From Demequina litorisediminis (GTDB taxonomy: Bacteria > Actinomycetota > Actinomycetes > Actinomycetales > Demequinaceae): DNA of 64,000 bases. Location: the NCBI RefSeq assembly GCF_030161615.1, contig NZ_BSUN01000001.1, forward strand, positions 1 to 64,000, in the 5' to 3' direction. A program made the position numbers and the translations under genes. Numbering within the stretch: position 1 is the first letter of the stretch; every line of letters begins with the position of its first letter. The notes beneath the pieces are model-generated. The model searched no databases. It was given only the letters and a program-made list of their open reading frames with translations, and had not been told where the DNA came from. Below, in pieces: positions 9,194-22,542 of this stretch.

Positions 9194-10856
9194 TCAACCT
9201 TCACGGACGTAGGACATGGTGAAGTCCGCGAAGGCGGGGTCGATGTTCTCCGATCCCACCTTGCGGTACGTGAATCCGAAGGACGGCTGCCAGTTGGACT
9301 GGCACGAGTAAATCTGTCCCGCGTAGCCGTTGCCACCGTTCGAATACAGGAACGTCTTTGTCGTGTAGGACAACAACGCCGTACTGGCGTCCATGTACAT
9401 GTTGCCGGACACGAACTGAATTCCCACGGGGATACTCGTATCCCACGTGGTCTTGGTCGGGTCGGGCGTGGGGCACTCCGTGAAGCCATCCGGCGTGGGG
9501 GTGGCGAGGTACACGGAGTGCTTCTCTCCGTCACCGGAGATAATGCTGAGCGCCAGGTCCTTCTTGATGGACGAGCCGAAGATGACGAGGTCCGCGTAGA
9601 GCCTTGATGGTGAGGTTGCCGCCGTAGCCCATGTGGATGCCGGTCGAACACGCCGCGGTGGTGTCGATCAACGTGTTCTCGGTGATCTCCATCGTGCCCG
9701 TGATGTGGCTGGTCCGGCACTCCGTGCCCGCGATCAGGTTCGTGGGATACGAGGGATCGTTCCAGGCCTTCTTCGTGTAGTTGTCGAAGATGGGGTCGTC
9801 TGGCCGGAAGACCTCAAAGTCCTCTTCAAACACGTCATACTCATCGGGCTTGGGCACACTCATGTCCAACATGAAGGTGCGCTGAGGAGTGCTGTAGTTC
9901 GAGGAGGTCATGCACTCGTCCTTCTCCGCGTACGGCGCGAACACCGACGAGGGAAGGAAGACCTTAGCCGGGTACCTGCAGTAGCCGTCGAGGTAGCCGC
10001 GCGCACGAGTGGTGCCGCCCACCTTCGGATAGACGGCCGTGTACCACTTGGCGGTCGTGAAGTTCGACAGGGCACGGGGGTAGTTCCCGGACGCGATGTT
10101 GCCCGCGACGGTCAGGTTGCCGCCGACGGTCGTGCCGCTCGTGGCCGCGGGGAAGTAAAGATTGCCGCCCACGTACATGTCGCCGTCGGTGCCGCAGTTG
10201 CTGTTCTTGAAGTGGACGTCGCCCTTGACGTAGATGCTGCCAGGCACCTTGGTGCCGGCGTCACACGCGAGGTTGCCCTTGGTGAAAATGGTCGCGTCGT
10301 CCTCCTCGGAGGCGATCGACTGGATGGCGTTGGTGCCCACGAAGGTATCCGCGCGCACGGCGTGGTTGAACGTGGGCGGGTCCTCCGGCTTGGTCCACAG
10401 GGCCGTGACTTCAGCCTGGTCACCGGCCTCGTAGCCGCCCACGCCGTTGCTCTGCGCGGTGCCGGTCGAGACGACCTTGACGAAGTCGGGCCAGTTGTCC
10501 TTGTCCTCGAGGTCCGGGCAACCCTCTGTCCACGATCCGGTGCCGTCCTGGTCGTAGAACACCTGGGCGTCGTAGGCGGGCACCGCGCTCGACTGAAAAT
10601 GGCCGTCAAGCGCCACACAGGCCGCGGGATCGGAATCCATGGTCGCGTATGCCACGTCCACCCCGGCGTCGGCAGCGGACTGCGACTCGACCGAGGCACG
10701 ACTCTGCGTGGTGAAGTACGAGCCGAATACCGTAGTGCTGGCCACCACCATGAGGACCCCGGCCATCACGATGACCATGCCAAGCACCAGCACCAGGGCC
10801 TGGCCCTCCTCGCTACGGCCCTCGATGCGGTTACGAAGAATGCGCACTACCAACAT
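9194..10856 (-). CDS. Large PilX-type pilus-associated protein
   Basis: A 553-residue protein with an N-terminal hydrophobic segment (residues about 19-43, ALVLVLGMVIVMAGVLMVV) after a short cationic tail, as in PilX/PilW-like minor pilus proteins. The large extracellular part is rich in Gly, Asn, Thr and Tyr, with repeated GGNL, GDVHF and GGNLTVAGNI turns suggesting a beta-helix or polymer-forming fold. It has several Cys (for example TECRTSHIT, AACSTGIH). One extra base at 9600-9604 (NLTIKLYADL) breaks the frame. It overlaps the upstream prepilin by 10 bases. A tip or adhesin function is inference. Confidence 0.75.
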
Positions 10857-11435
10857 GTCACCCCTGCCTCATCTGCCTGCGGCCGCTGCAACACCGTGGT
10901 GTCGATGCGCGTGCCATGACCCCAGACATCGGGATCGCCATCGATGAACACCTTGACGGTGCCCGCTGATTCGTCGCGTACAAATGCCTTTGTCCCGGTG
11001 GGCACCACGACGTCACTCACCGCGATGGTCCACGACGAGGAACTCGACGCCGTGGCCGCCACGACCTTCGCAGTATCCGTGGTCCGCCTCAGTTCGCCTT
11101 TGGCTGCGTCGTAAATCCAGGCGCGGCAGGTGTATGCCCCCGCGTCGGGGTCCCCCACCCAGGTTTTGGTGCGCAGCAGCGTGCCGTCGGTCGACACCTT
11201 GACGTCCTTGGCGTAGCGCACGTCGTAGGCGATGCCAGACGCGGCGTTCTGCATCTCGCCGGTGTTCTTCACGGTGCTGGTCACGACCGCCTGCGAGCGA
11301 AGCCCGTTGATGACCAGGACGGCGACCATGCCTCCGAGGATCAACAGGAGAAACATGTAGACCATGAGGCTCGACGAGGGTGAATCCTCCCTCGGAGTCT
11401 CGGTCCTGGAGCCTTGAATGCAAGGCGCGCATCAT
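10847..11435 (-). CDS. Prepilin-like protein (minor pilin/pseudopilin)
   Basis: The 195-residue product has a class III signal: EGG followed by FTLVELMVYMFLLLILGG, with Glu at +5 and a 20-residue hydrophobic helix. Cleavage by the prepilin peptidase at G-F is expected. The C-terminal domain is beta-rich with a Ser-rich turn. One extra base at 11367-11371 interrupts the frame at LVEL. The ATG-ATG start lies 6 bases after the preceding prepilin stop. An AAGGCTC at 11413-11419 is in frame and looks genuine. Confidence 0.83.
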
Positions 11436-11440
11436 CACAG

Positions 11441-11917
11441 TCACCCCAGTCCGGGCACGGCGATCATGGTGGACACGTCGGCAACGTCGGGGTTGTCCGT
11501 GTCGAGAGACGTGACCTCCACGCGATAGGTCACCAACACGGTGGCCGCGTCCGGGTCTGACTCGTCCTTGCACCACGAGGTGTCAGCCTCGGTCTCGGCG
11601 ACTGTCAGCCCCGGGACCTGGAAAGACTCGGTCAGCGAGTAGCGCGCCCCACGGGTATCCGTGTAGTCGTCGGCGGGTTCGCCCGCGATAAAGATGCGGA
11701 AGTCCGCGCACAAGGCCGCGGCGACGCGGGCCTGTTCAACCCGCTCCTGCGCGACCTCCTGGGCCGATGCGATGGTGGTGGTCTTCGCGGTCACCTGGAG
11801 CGCCAGCAGGATGGGCGGCACCATCGCGACGGCAAGGATGCCGAACAGCAGCATCGCGACGATGACCTCGATGATGCCGAGTCCATCGTCGTCGGTGGTG
11901 CGCAACCTGTTCGCCAC
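11441..11917 (-). CDS. Prepilin-like protein with atypical leader
   Basis: A 158-residue protein starting GTG (MANRLRTTDDD), followed by DGLGIIEVIVAMLLFGILA. Cleavage after DG puts Glu at +5, but the first residue would be Leu instead of Phe or Met, so it may be a minor pilin of the PilV/GspI type. The remainder contains CADFRIFIAG and two further Cys-bearing segments. No AGCT-type break is present. A GGAAAGGGG ribosome site precedes the GTG. Confidence 0.75.
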   Translation of the reverse strand: MANRLRTTDDDGLGIIEVIVAMLLFGILAVAMVPPILLALQVTAKTTTIASAQEVAQERVEQARVAAALCADFRIFIAGEPADDYTDTRGARYSLTESFQVPGLTVAETEADTSWCKDESDPDAATVLVTYRVEVTSLDTDNPDVADVSTMIAVPGLG

Positions 11918-12029
11918 GTGACCGGGCCCCTTTCCGCGGTGGTGAGTCTGATACAGCGACGCGGAGCCGCGGGTGGGCGCGAAGGTCCGAGGACCGTGCG
12001 GCCCACCCGCAGCCCGCGAGTGGAGAGAC

Positions 12030-12467
12030 TTACTCTCGGTGATCGCGCCGTTGGCGTCCATCGTGAACACGGTGCCGGTGGGCGAGGTGATGGTGATCTC
12101 GACGGTGTCGGGGGCGGACATGTCAACCTCACCCTCGGCGAGGATGTTGCCGTCCGAAACCGCAACGGTCGAGGTCTCGGTGCCAGCGGTGATGGTGCTG
12201 GTCGAAGGGCCGGTCGCCGCGGTCCAGGACACGGCGTCCGCCTGCGGGTTCTCGGTCATGGCCGAGACCACGGCGGTACGCACGGTGTTCAGGTCGGCCT
12301 TGGCCGCCGAGTCCTTCGCCTTGTTCTGCTGGTTCAGGTACAGCGGGATGGCGATGGCGGCGAGGATGCCGATGATGATGATGACGACGAGGAGCCTCGA
12401 CGAGCGTGAAGCCCTTCTCAGCGCCCTCAGCCTTCTCCTGCATACGCTTCTGGATCATCTTGATCAT
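12030..12467 (-). CDS. pilA: Probable major type IV pilin
   Basis: The 145-residue product carries a perfect prepilin signature: AEKG followed by FTLVELLVVIIIIGILAA, with Glu at +5. The C-terminal part is small, Thr/Ser/Ala-rich and lacks Cys, unlike Gram-negative pilins with a disulfide loop. One extra base lies at 12393-12397. The TAA stop is inferred: the sequence reads AGTAAG at 12029-12034 where AGC-TAA would end the protein after ITES, a lost C that otherwise fuses it to the next prepilin. With both corrections the length is exactly 146 codons. A GAGGGA ribosome site is present. Confidence 0.82.
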
Positions 12468-12502
12468 TCTGATTCCCTCATATTTCTCATGTGATGTGTC
12501 AA

Positions 12503-12522
12503 GATCCCGGTCTCCCGGGATC
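12503..12522 (-). terminator. Short hairpin between pilC and pilA
   Basis: An 8-bp stem GATCCCGG/CCGGGATC with a 4-base loop lies between the pilC stop (12555) and the pilA start. It is immediately followed on the minus strand by TTGACA (12502-12497), a perfect -35 hexamer, although no convincing -10 is visible at the right distance. It could separate pilin expression from the ATPase genes or protect an mRNA end. Confidence 0.45.
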
Positions 12523-12554
12523 CCCCGGCGCCTGTGGCGGCGCCGAAGCCTATG

Positions 12555-13785
12555 TCAGCCAATCAGGTCGAAGACCTTGAAGATCGGCATGTAGAGCGCG
12601 ATGACCATGCCTCCGATGACCGAGCCGAGCACGGCAATCATGAGAGGCTCGATCAGGCTCGTGAGCCTGTTCGGTGGTGGACTCCACCTCTTGGTCGTAG
12701 AAGTCCGCGATCTTGTCCAGCATGGAGTCCAGCGCACCGGTGTCCTCACCGACCGCGATCATCTGCACCACCATGGGCGGGAAGACCGTGTGCTGGGCCA
12801 GCGGCTTCGAGAGCGAGTCGCCGCGGCGCACGGACGACTGCACGTCCTTGACTGCGTCCTCGACCACCACATTGCCCGAGGACTGGCCCACGATGTCCAG
12901 CGCCTGGAGGATCGGCACACCCGAGCGGACCATCGACCCGAAGTTGCGGCTGAAGCGCGACACAGCGATCTTCTGGATCAGGCCGCCGAACACCGGCGCC
13001 TTGAGCAGTAGCGGCTGGTACCTCCGCCGCACCGACTCCTTGTGCTTGTTCTTGCGCCACCACACCACGAACACGATGATGCCGACGATGAGCGGACCCA
13101 CCGCGATCTTGAGGATCGCGGACATGGTCACCAGGATTTGCGTGGGAAGCGGAAGGCTCGCCGCCGAGGCCCTCGAACATGGTCGCGAACACCGGCACGA
13201 TGAAGATCAGCATGGCCGCCACACCAAGGATGGCGATGAACAGCACCACCACGGGGTAGGTCATGGCGGACTTGATCTTGCCGCGCCTTCACTTCTTCCT
13301 CGAAGTTCGCCGCGATGGAGACCAGCACCTCGTCGAGGAAACCGCCGACCTCGCCGGCCTTCACCATGTTGATCATGAGCGGCGGGAATGTCTCAGGGTG
13401 ACGGCCAAGGGCTTTCGAGAAGGCCGAGCCGGTCTCCACGTCGCTACGGACCTCCATGACCACCTTCTGGAGAGCCTTGTTCTCCGTCTGGTCGGCCAGA
13501 ATGGTCAACGCGCGCAGGAGCGACAGGCCGGAGGAGATCATCACGGCGAGCCTGGCGCGACAGAATCGCGATGTCCTTGAGCCCGATGGTCTCGCCGAAA
13601 CCGGGGATGGTGATGTCCGCGTTGAGGCCCTTGCCTCCCGCTTCCTCCACCATCAACGGCGTGAGTCCACGCTCCTGCAGGCGCGACGCCACCACCGAGG
13701 AGGACGGCGCCTCCATGGTGTTCTTATGAATCTTGCCCGAGGCATCGCGCGCGGTGAACGCGTACTTCTGGGTCTGAATCGCCAT
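12555..13785 (-). CDS. pilC: Type IV pilus platform protein PilC
   Basis: The inner-membrane platform on which PilB and PilT act. The 408-residue product has two T2SSF domains: MISSGLSLLRALTILADQ with NMVKAGEVGGFLDEVL, then MVRSGVPILQALDIVG with MIAVGEDTGALDSML. Membrane segments lie at AMTYPVVVLFIAILGVAAM, GPLIVGIIVFVVWW and the C-terminal VIGGMVIALYMPIF. Four extra bases break the frame: 13549-13553, 13154-13158 and 12664-12668 at AGCT, and about 13283-13287, where AAGCGC is read as AAGGCGC. The 3n+1 length agrees. It follows pilT by 11 bases. Confidence 0.92.
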
Positions 13786-13796
13786 CGTTTACTCCC

Positions 13797-15445
13797 CTAC
13801 GCGCGTCCGGCCCGGCCGCACAGGCGGTTGAACTCTTCGTAGGAGTGGCACATCTCTACCGCGTCGTCAAAACCGACGGTGCCGGCCTTGACGAGCTCCG
13901 CGAGGTGCTGGTCCATGGACTGCATTCCCAGCGAGGCACCCGCTTGCATCGACGTGTGAATCTGGTGCGTCTTGCCCTCGCGCACCAGGTTCCTGATGGC
14001 AGGCGTCGCAACCATCAGTTCGACGGCGACCGCACGGCCGGGGCCATCGGCCCGCGGCAGAAGCGTCTGACAGACCACGCCCTGGATGGCGGCGGCGAGC
14101 CTGCGTACGCACCTGGCCCTGCTGCTCCGAGGGGAACACGTCGATCACGCGGTCCATGGTCTGCGCGGCATCCTGCGTGTGCAGGGTGGCGAACACCAGG
14201 TGACCGGTCTCTGCGGCGGTCAGCGCGACCTGGATGGTTTCCAGGTCACGGAGCCTCACCGATCAGGATGACGTCGGGGTCCTGACGCAGCACGTGCTTG
14301 AGCGCGTTGGCAAACGACTTGGTGTCGGTTCCCACCTCGCGCTGGTTCACGAGCGAACGCTTGTGGCGGTGCAGGAACTCGATGGGATCCTCGACCGTCA
14401 TGATGTGACCACTGCGCGAGCGGTTCGCGAGGTCCACAAGCGACGCGAGGGTGGTCGATTTTCCCGAACCCGTGGGGCCCGTCACCAGGACGAGACCGCG
14501 CGGCAGGTAGGCAAACTTGGAGACGGCCTCGGGAACGCCCAAGGCCTCGAGCGCCTTGATCTCGTAGGGAATCACACGGAAGGCGGCACCGACGGCGTTG
14601 CGCTGACGGTAGATGTTCACACGGAAGCGCGCCTCGCCGATGAGCGAATAGGAGAAGTCCAATTCGAGGTGCTCGTCAAAGCTCTCGCGCTGCTTCTGCG
14701 TGATGATGCCGAAAATGGCCTTCTGGATGCCCTCAGGGGTGAGGCGATCGAAGCCTTCGACCGCCTTGAGTCCACCGTCGACGCGAATCATCGGAGCGGC
14801 GCCGGACGTGATGTGGAGGTCCGAGGCCTTGGCGGCGAGCATCGCGCGCAGCGCCGACTGGAGGTCGAAGTCGCCCTCCTGCTTCTCCTGGCCCATACCG
14901 AGGCGCGAGCCGCCCACGGGTGCGCTCGCCGCGGGACGTTGCGCCTGCGCGCCGGCGGGACGCTGCTGGCCCGCAGGGGCGGAAGGCTGCGCAGGCGCGG
15001 ACTGCTGACCCATCATCGGCTGACGCTGGACGGGCTGCTGGCCAGACATCGGCTGACGCTGCACCGGCTGCTGACCGGACACGGGCTGCACGGCCGTCTG
15101 CTGCGCAAGGGCGGCACCGTACTGACCGGCCGCCGCCTGCGCCGTGGCCGCCTGCTGTGCGGCGCTCGGCTGGACGGCAGTCTGCTGGACACCGAACGGC
15201 TGACGCTGCACGGGCTGCTGGCCCGTGAGCGGCTGCGGGGGCGACGCGGGCTGCGGCGCCGAAAACTGCTGCGGGGCGGCCGCGGGCTGTCCGCCGGCAG
15301 GCGTCTGAGGAGTGAAGTGACCCATCGGCGGCTGCGCGGCGGAAGCCGACGAGGCTGCCTGACCCGGAACCTGCTGCTGACGCGCAGGCTGCACCGGGAA
15401 GTCCTCGGGCCGCTCAGGCAGGCCCTCGGGCATGAATGACGTCAT
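13797..15445 (-). CDS. pilT: Pilus retraction ATPase PilT with long Gln/Pro-rich N-terminal arm
   Basis: A hexameric ATPase that depolymerises pili. Of 548 residues, the last 360 or so are PilT proper: Walker [11 protein letters not shown], aspartate box [10 protein letters not shown], Walker [13 protein letters not shown], histidine box [12 protein letters not shown], and the retraction-type C-terminal motif [14 protein letters not shown]. The first 185 residues are low complexity, rich in Gln, Pro and Ala, with repeated GQQPVQRQP units; ordinary PilT (about 345 residues) lacks this arm. Extra bases at 14252-14256 and 14098-14102 break the frame. A start at 15433 is also possible. Confidence 0.92.
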
Positions 15446-15535
15446 CGTGTTTCCCTCGCCTTTTCGGCGGCACCCCTCGCACCACCGGTGGACACCTTAT
15501 CGGCAGTTCTTTGCAGGGACGTTAACCGCAACGCC

Positions 15536-17205
15536 CTATTTCGCGACACGAAGCAGGCTCCTCAATCGAGGTGGTGCCATCCAGCACCTTGGCCCACCCA
15601 TCCATGAGCAGCGTCTCCATGCCGTTGTCCTGTGCCGCACGGGCAATTTCGGCCGCCGAGGCCCGCGCCACGGCGAGACGTTCGATCTCCTCGTTCACGG
15701 ACATCACCTCGTGCAGCGCGACACGTCCCCGGTAACCCGTGCCAGAGCAACGCTGGCAACCCGCCGGCCGCAGCACCGTCGGGAGCGGCGATCCGGACAC
15801 AAAGCCCACATTGGCGGGAATCTCCGCCTCGTCTTCCACCACGTACTCGACGGCGCAGTGGGAGCACAAGCGGCGCGCCAGTCGCTGGGCCACCACGCAG
15901 TCCACCGCGGAGCCCACCAGGAACGGCTCGATGTCCATCTCGATCAGACGCGTGAGCGCCGACGGGGCATCGTTCGTGTGGAGCGTGGACAGCACGAGGT
16001 GACCCGTCAGTGCCGCCTCGATCGCGATCTGCGCCGTCTCGCCGTCACGGACCTCACCCAGCAGCACCACGTCGGGGTCCGCACGCAGAATCGACCGCAG
16101 CGCGGCGGCAAATGTCAGGCCCGCCTTCGGGTTCACCTGCACCTGGTTGATGCCGGGGATGCGGTACTCGACCGGGTCCTCGACCGTGATCACGTTGATC
16201 TCGGGGCGGGAAATCTGGTTCAGCGTCGCGTACAGCGTGGTGGACTTGCCCGAACCCGTGGGGCCCGTCACCAGGATCATCCCGTAGGGCTTGCGGAAGT
16301 TGACCGAGTACGCGGCGTAGTTCTTCTCGCGAATGCCCAGGTCCTCGAGTTCCAACGTCGCCGTCGAGTTGTCGAGGATACGCATGACGACCTTCTCGCC
16401 CCACACCGTCGGCAGGGTGGCCACACGGAGGTCCACCTTCTTGCCGTTGTGGGTGACGGACAGACGGCCGTCCTGCGGCTTGCGGCGCTCGGCGATGTCG
16501 ATGTCCGCCATGATCTTGATGCGCGAGATCACGCCGCCCTGAATCGCCTTGGGGGCGTTCTGCATCTCGTGAAGCACGCCGTCGATGCGGTAGCGCACGC
16601 GGACGTCTCGCTCGGCGGGTTCGATGTGGATATCCGAGGCGCGGTCCTGAATGGCCTGCGTGATCAGCAGATTGACGAAGCGCACGATGGGCGCGTCGTC
16701 TTCCACGGCGGTCGACAGGTCGGCGAGGTCGGTGGCCTCCGCCTCGTCGTTGATCGCGCCCTGCAGGCTCGTCCAGTTCGGCGTCCGAACGGCAGTAGCG
16801 ATCGATGGCGTTCAGCACGTCATCGTGCGCCGCCACCACCGGCAAAATCTGCATGCGGGTCAGCGTGCGGATGTCATCGACCGCGACCACGTTGCCAGGG
16901 TTGGACATGGCGATCTTCAGGATGTCGCCGTCGATCTGGATGGGCAGTGCGGCGTGACGCCTGCACACCGTGTCCGGCACCAGTGCCACCGCGGCACGGT
17001 CGACAGGGAAGTCACCGAGTTCGACGAACTCCATCCCCACCTGGCTGGCGAGCGCGCGCACCAACTGACCCTCGGAGATCATTCCCATCTCCACGAGGGT
17101 GCGTCCCAGCGACTGCCCACGACCGTGCTGCTCGTCGATCGCGTCCATCGCCTGGTCTTCTGTGAGGATGCCCTCCTCCATCAGAATGGTGCCCAGTTGC
17201 TTCAC
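15536..17205 (-). CDS. pilB: Pilus assembly ATPase PilB
   Basis: The extension ATPase that powers pilus polymerisation. The 555-residue protein has an N-terminal GspE/MshEN domain (GTILMEEGILTEDQ, VELGDFPVDRAA), Walker [13 protein letters not shown], aspartate box TVEDPVEYRI, Walker B LLGEVRDGETA, histidine box STLHTNDA, and the zinc tetracysteine CSHC...CQRC. Extra bases at 16765-16769 and 15555-15559 break the frame; the corrected end is LLRVAK followed by TAG at 15536. The GTG start has a GAGGGG ribosome site. It is first in the pilus transcript. Confidence 0.94.
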
Positions 17206-17294
17206 AAACGTCCCCTCATGCTGTCCAACCCCTGAGTAACGTATATCGGCTCGCCCTTGAGCCCCCTAGGGAGTGTGACAATTCCGACACACGG

Positions 17295-18152
17295 TCAGGC
17301 GTCGGGCAGGACCTTCGCCATGGCGTCGAGGGGCGCGGCCATGCCTGTCATGAGGCGGACCTGCTCTCCTGCCTGGTGCAACAGCATGCGCGTCCCGGGA
17401 ACGAACGTTCCGCCCGCGGCGCGCCAAGCGGCCCCCAGCGGCGTCACCAGGGGCGAGTAGACCGCGTCCAGGAGCACCGCCTGGGGTCGCACAGGCCCCA
17501 GCGCCGGTACCAGCGCGGCTCCCGCCTCGGCCGGCACCGTGGACACCACGGCCTCGGCATCGGCCAGGTAGTGCGGCGCATCCTCGAGGGCCACGAAGCG
17601 CGGCTCCACGCCCATCTTGGTGGCGGCCCGCATCAGCCCACCGGCGCGGGCGCGGTTGCGCACCACGACCACGGGCCTGGTGACGCCGAGGCGTCCCAAC
17701 GCTGCGAGCGCGGACGTCGCCGTCGCTCCCCCGCCGATCACGACTCCCTCGGTCGCCGCGCTCACCCCGCCCTCGGCCAGAGCCGCGACCACACCGTGAA
17801 CGTCGGTGTTCGCGCCCACGAGTTGGAGGCGCGTGCCCACGGGTTGCACGAGCACGGTGTTGATGGCCCCGACCAGCTTCGCCATGGGCTCGATGAACTC
17901 CACCAGCGGCATCGCGGCCACCTTGAGCGGCATCGTCAGCGACAGGCCGCCCCACGTGCCGTCCAGCGCCGCCACGAAGTCGGGCAGCGACTCCTCGGTC
18001 ACGTCATACGCGTCGTACGTCCACGCGAGCCCGAGCGCCTTATACGCGGCACCGTGCAGCGCAGGCGACAGCGAGTGGGTGATGGGGTGCCCCAGCACCC
18101 CCGCCCGCCGAGAGGCGCCGGCCCCCGAAGGGCCGGCCACCGCATCGGGCAT
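17295..18152 (-). CDS. aroE: Shikimate dehydrogenase
   Basis: Fourth shikimate step: NADPH-dependent reduction of 3-dehydroshikimate. The 285-residue product has the substrate-binding HSLSPALHGAAY, LSLTMPLK with the catalytic Lys, a NADP-binding GGGATATSALAAL, and the C-terminal GTRMLLHQAGEQ. The frame is intact. It starts 2 bases after the mltG stop, so it belongs to the alaS-ruvX-mltG-aroE transcript. The pilus locus separates it from the other aro genes. Confidence 0.94.
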   Translation of the reverse strand: MPDAVAGPSGAGASRRAGVLGHPITHSLSPALHGAAYKALGLAWTYDAYDVTEESLPDFVAALDGTWGGLSLTMPLKVAAMPLVEFIEPMAKLVGAINTVLVQPVGTRLQLVGANTDVHGVVAALAEGGVSAATEGVVIGGGATATSALAALGRLGVTRPVVVVRNRARAGGLMRAATKMGVEPRFVALEDAPHYLADAEAVVSTVPAEAGAALVPALGPVRPQAVLLDAVYSPLVTPLGAAWRAAGGTFVPGTRMLLHQAGEQVRLMTGMAAPLDAMAKVLPDA

Positions 18153-18154
18153 CG

Positions 18155-19295
18155 CTACTCCTCGTCGTCGGACGACTGGTTCTCCGCCACCCACTGGTTG
18201 AGGATCTCCACGTTGGCGAGGTGGTCCTCAAGGTTGGTCGCGTAGGCCGTCTCACCCGTCTCCAGGTTCACCGTGACGAAGTACGTGTAGTCGTGGTCGG
18301 CCGGGTTGACCGCCGCCTCGATGGAGGCCTCGCCCGGCGCCGCGATGGGCGTCGGCGGAAGGCCGGTGTACATGTACGTGTTGTACGGCGAGTCGATGAG
18401 GCGATCCTCCTCGGACGTCCACACGCCCTCGGATGGAGCGATGTACTTCACCGTGGAGTCGAACTGCAGCATCATGTCGATGTCGAGGCGGTTCATGATG
18501 ACGCCCGCGATCATGGGGCGGTCCTCATCCTTCTTCGCCTCCTTCTCGACGAGCGACGCGATGGTGAGGATCCGCTCACGGTCCTCCTCCGCCACGTCGT
18601 ACTTGTCGAGCATCTTGATGGTGGTGCTCACCATCGTCGACAGCATCTCCGCGGGCTCGACATCGGGGTTGAAGGTGTAGGTCGAGGGGAACAGCCAGCC
18701 CTCGAGATTGCCCTCCGCCTCGGCGGGAAGACCGAGCGCGTCGGTGTCCTCCGCGATCTCCGCCACCTCGTCCGCCGTATAACCGGTGAGGTTCGCGATG
18801 GCCTGGAAGTACGCGTCGACGGCCTTGCCCTCGGGAATCGTGATCTTCAGGCTCGTCGCGGTTGGAGGGCTCGAGCAACGCGTCCATCGCGTACTCCGCC
18901 TTCATCTCCTTCTGCATGAAGTAGTAGCCAGCGGTAATCGACAGCGACTCATCGGGGCGCGAGTTGAACTCCTGGATGAACGCCTCCGGCGACGCGATCA
19001 CGCCCGCCTCGTACAGCGTCTGCGCCATGTCCGCACCGGCGTCGCCCTGCTCGATGATGACCTGCACCACGCCCTGGCCAGCGCCGTCGTAGTCAGCGAC
19101 GGACGACTCGTCGCCACCGCCGGCGAAGGACTTGATGAAGTTCCAGCCGAGGGACACGCCCACGGCCACCAACACCAGTCCTACGGCCGACACGATGGCC
19201 GTCCACTTCCGGCGCGCAGCGCGCCGCTTCTGACGCTGCAAGCGCCTCAGGTCCAGCGACGTCGTCGTGTCGTCGGCCTCGAAAAAATCAGTCAT
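18155..19295 (-). CDS. mltG: Endolytic murein transglycosylase MltG
   Basis: Cleaves nascent glycan strands and sets their length (YceG family). The 379-residue protein has a cationic cytoplasmic N-terminus (RRLQRQKRRAARRKW), one membrane segment at about 37-57, a LysM-like subdomain and the YceG core with EGWLFPSTYTF, the catalytic Glu in ASLVEKEAKK and VIMNRLDIDMMLQFDSTV. One extra base at 18849-18853 (NRDELKITIPEG) breaks the frame. The ATG overlaps the end of ruvX by 8 bases. Confidence 0.93.
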
Positions 19296-19774
19296 CTCCA
19301 CCCTCACGCGGGATCGTCTCAGTCACCTTACTCAGATTCCCCCGGCGTTCAATGTCCAACGCGCTCTCCAGGATCACCACTGCGGCGGCCTGGTCGATCA
19401 CCTGACGCTGCTGCTTGGCGTTGCGTCCCGCCTGCCTCATCGAGGCTGATGCGGTGGCGGTCGAGAATCGCTCGTCGACCAAACGGACGACCGCCTCGCA
19501 ACGTTCCGCGACCGCGGTCGCGATCGCCCGCGCGTCCTCCGCGGACGCACCCTGCGCGCCCGACAGCCTTGCGCGGCAGGCCCACGTAGACGGCCGTTGC
19601 CTCACGTTCGGCGACGATACCGACCAGGGCGTCGACCGCATCGGCCGTCGCGGTGTCGCCCTTGCCGCGCTGCACGGTGGTGACGGGGAACGCCATGAGG
19701 CCGTCGGGGTCGGATGCCGCGACGCCGATGCGGACCGAGCCCACATCGACGCCGAGGCGTACTCCTCTATCCAC
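19288..19774 (-). CDS. ruvX: RuvX/YqgF Holliday junction resolvase-like nuclease
   Basis: An RNase H-fold nuclease implicated in Holliday junction resolution and in 16S rRNA 5'-end processing. The 161-residue product starts MDRGVRLGVDVGSVRIGVA, with the first catalytic Asp, and has VGLPRKLSG, DERFST with the second acid, and VIDQAAAVVILE with the last Asp. One extra base at 19565-19569 shifts the frame. It lies 8 bases after the alaS stop, the usual actinobacterial position. Confidence 0.92.
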
Positions 19775-19782
19775 GCAGGCGC

Positions 19783-22444
<2,662 letters not shown>

Positions 22445-22542
22445 CTCAGTCCTCCGTCGCGGGGGTGCGGGCGGTCTCGCCCGGGTGAGGGAAGCATCGG
22501 CCATATGCCCGATGCCGGGAGTCAAGTCCCAAGTATGACAAA

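Noticed and set aside
11413..11419. AAGGCTC in the minor prepilin as another inserted base
   Set aside because: The frame is continuous through it from the ATG to the FTLVE motif, so this copy is genuine.
14234..15439. 401-codon plus-strand frame rich in Arg and Leu
   Set aside because: It is the antisense of pilT including its Gln/Pro-rich arm; its composition is just the complement of CAG/CCG-rich codons.
15432..17165. 577-codon plus-strand frame
   Set aside because: It is the antisense shadow of pilB, which has Walker, aspartate, histidine and zinc motifs on the minus strand. The shadow shows no family motif.
19436..19450. AGGCTGATG in ruvX as an insertion
   Set aside because: The flanking residues DERFSTATASASMRQAGR read through in one frame, so no correction is needed here.
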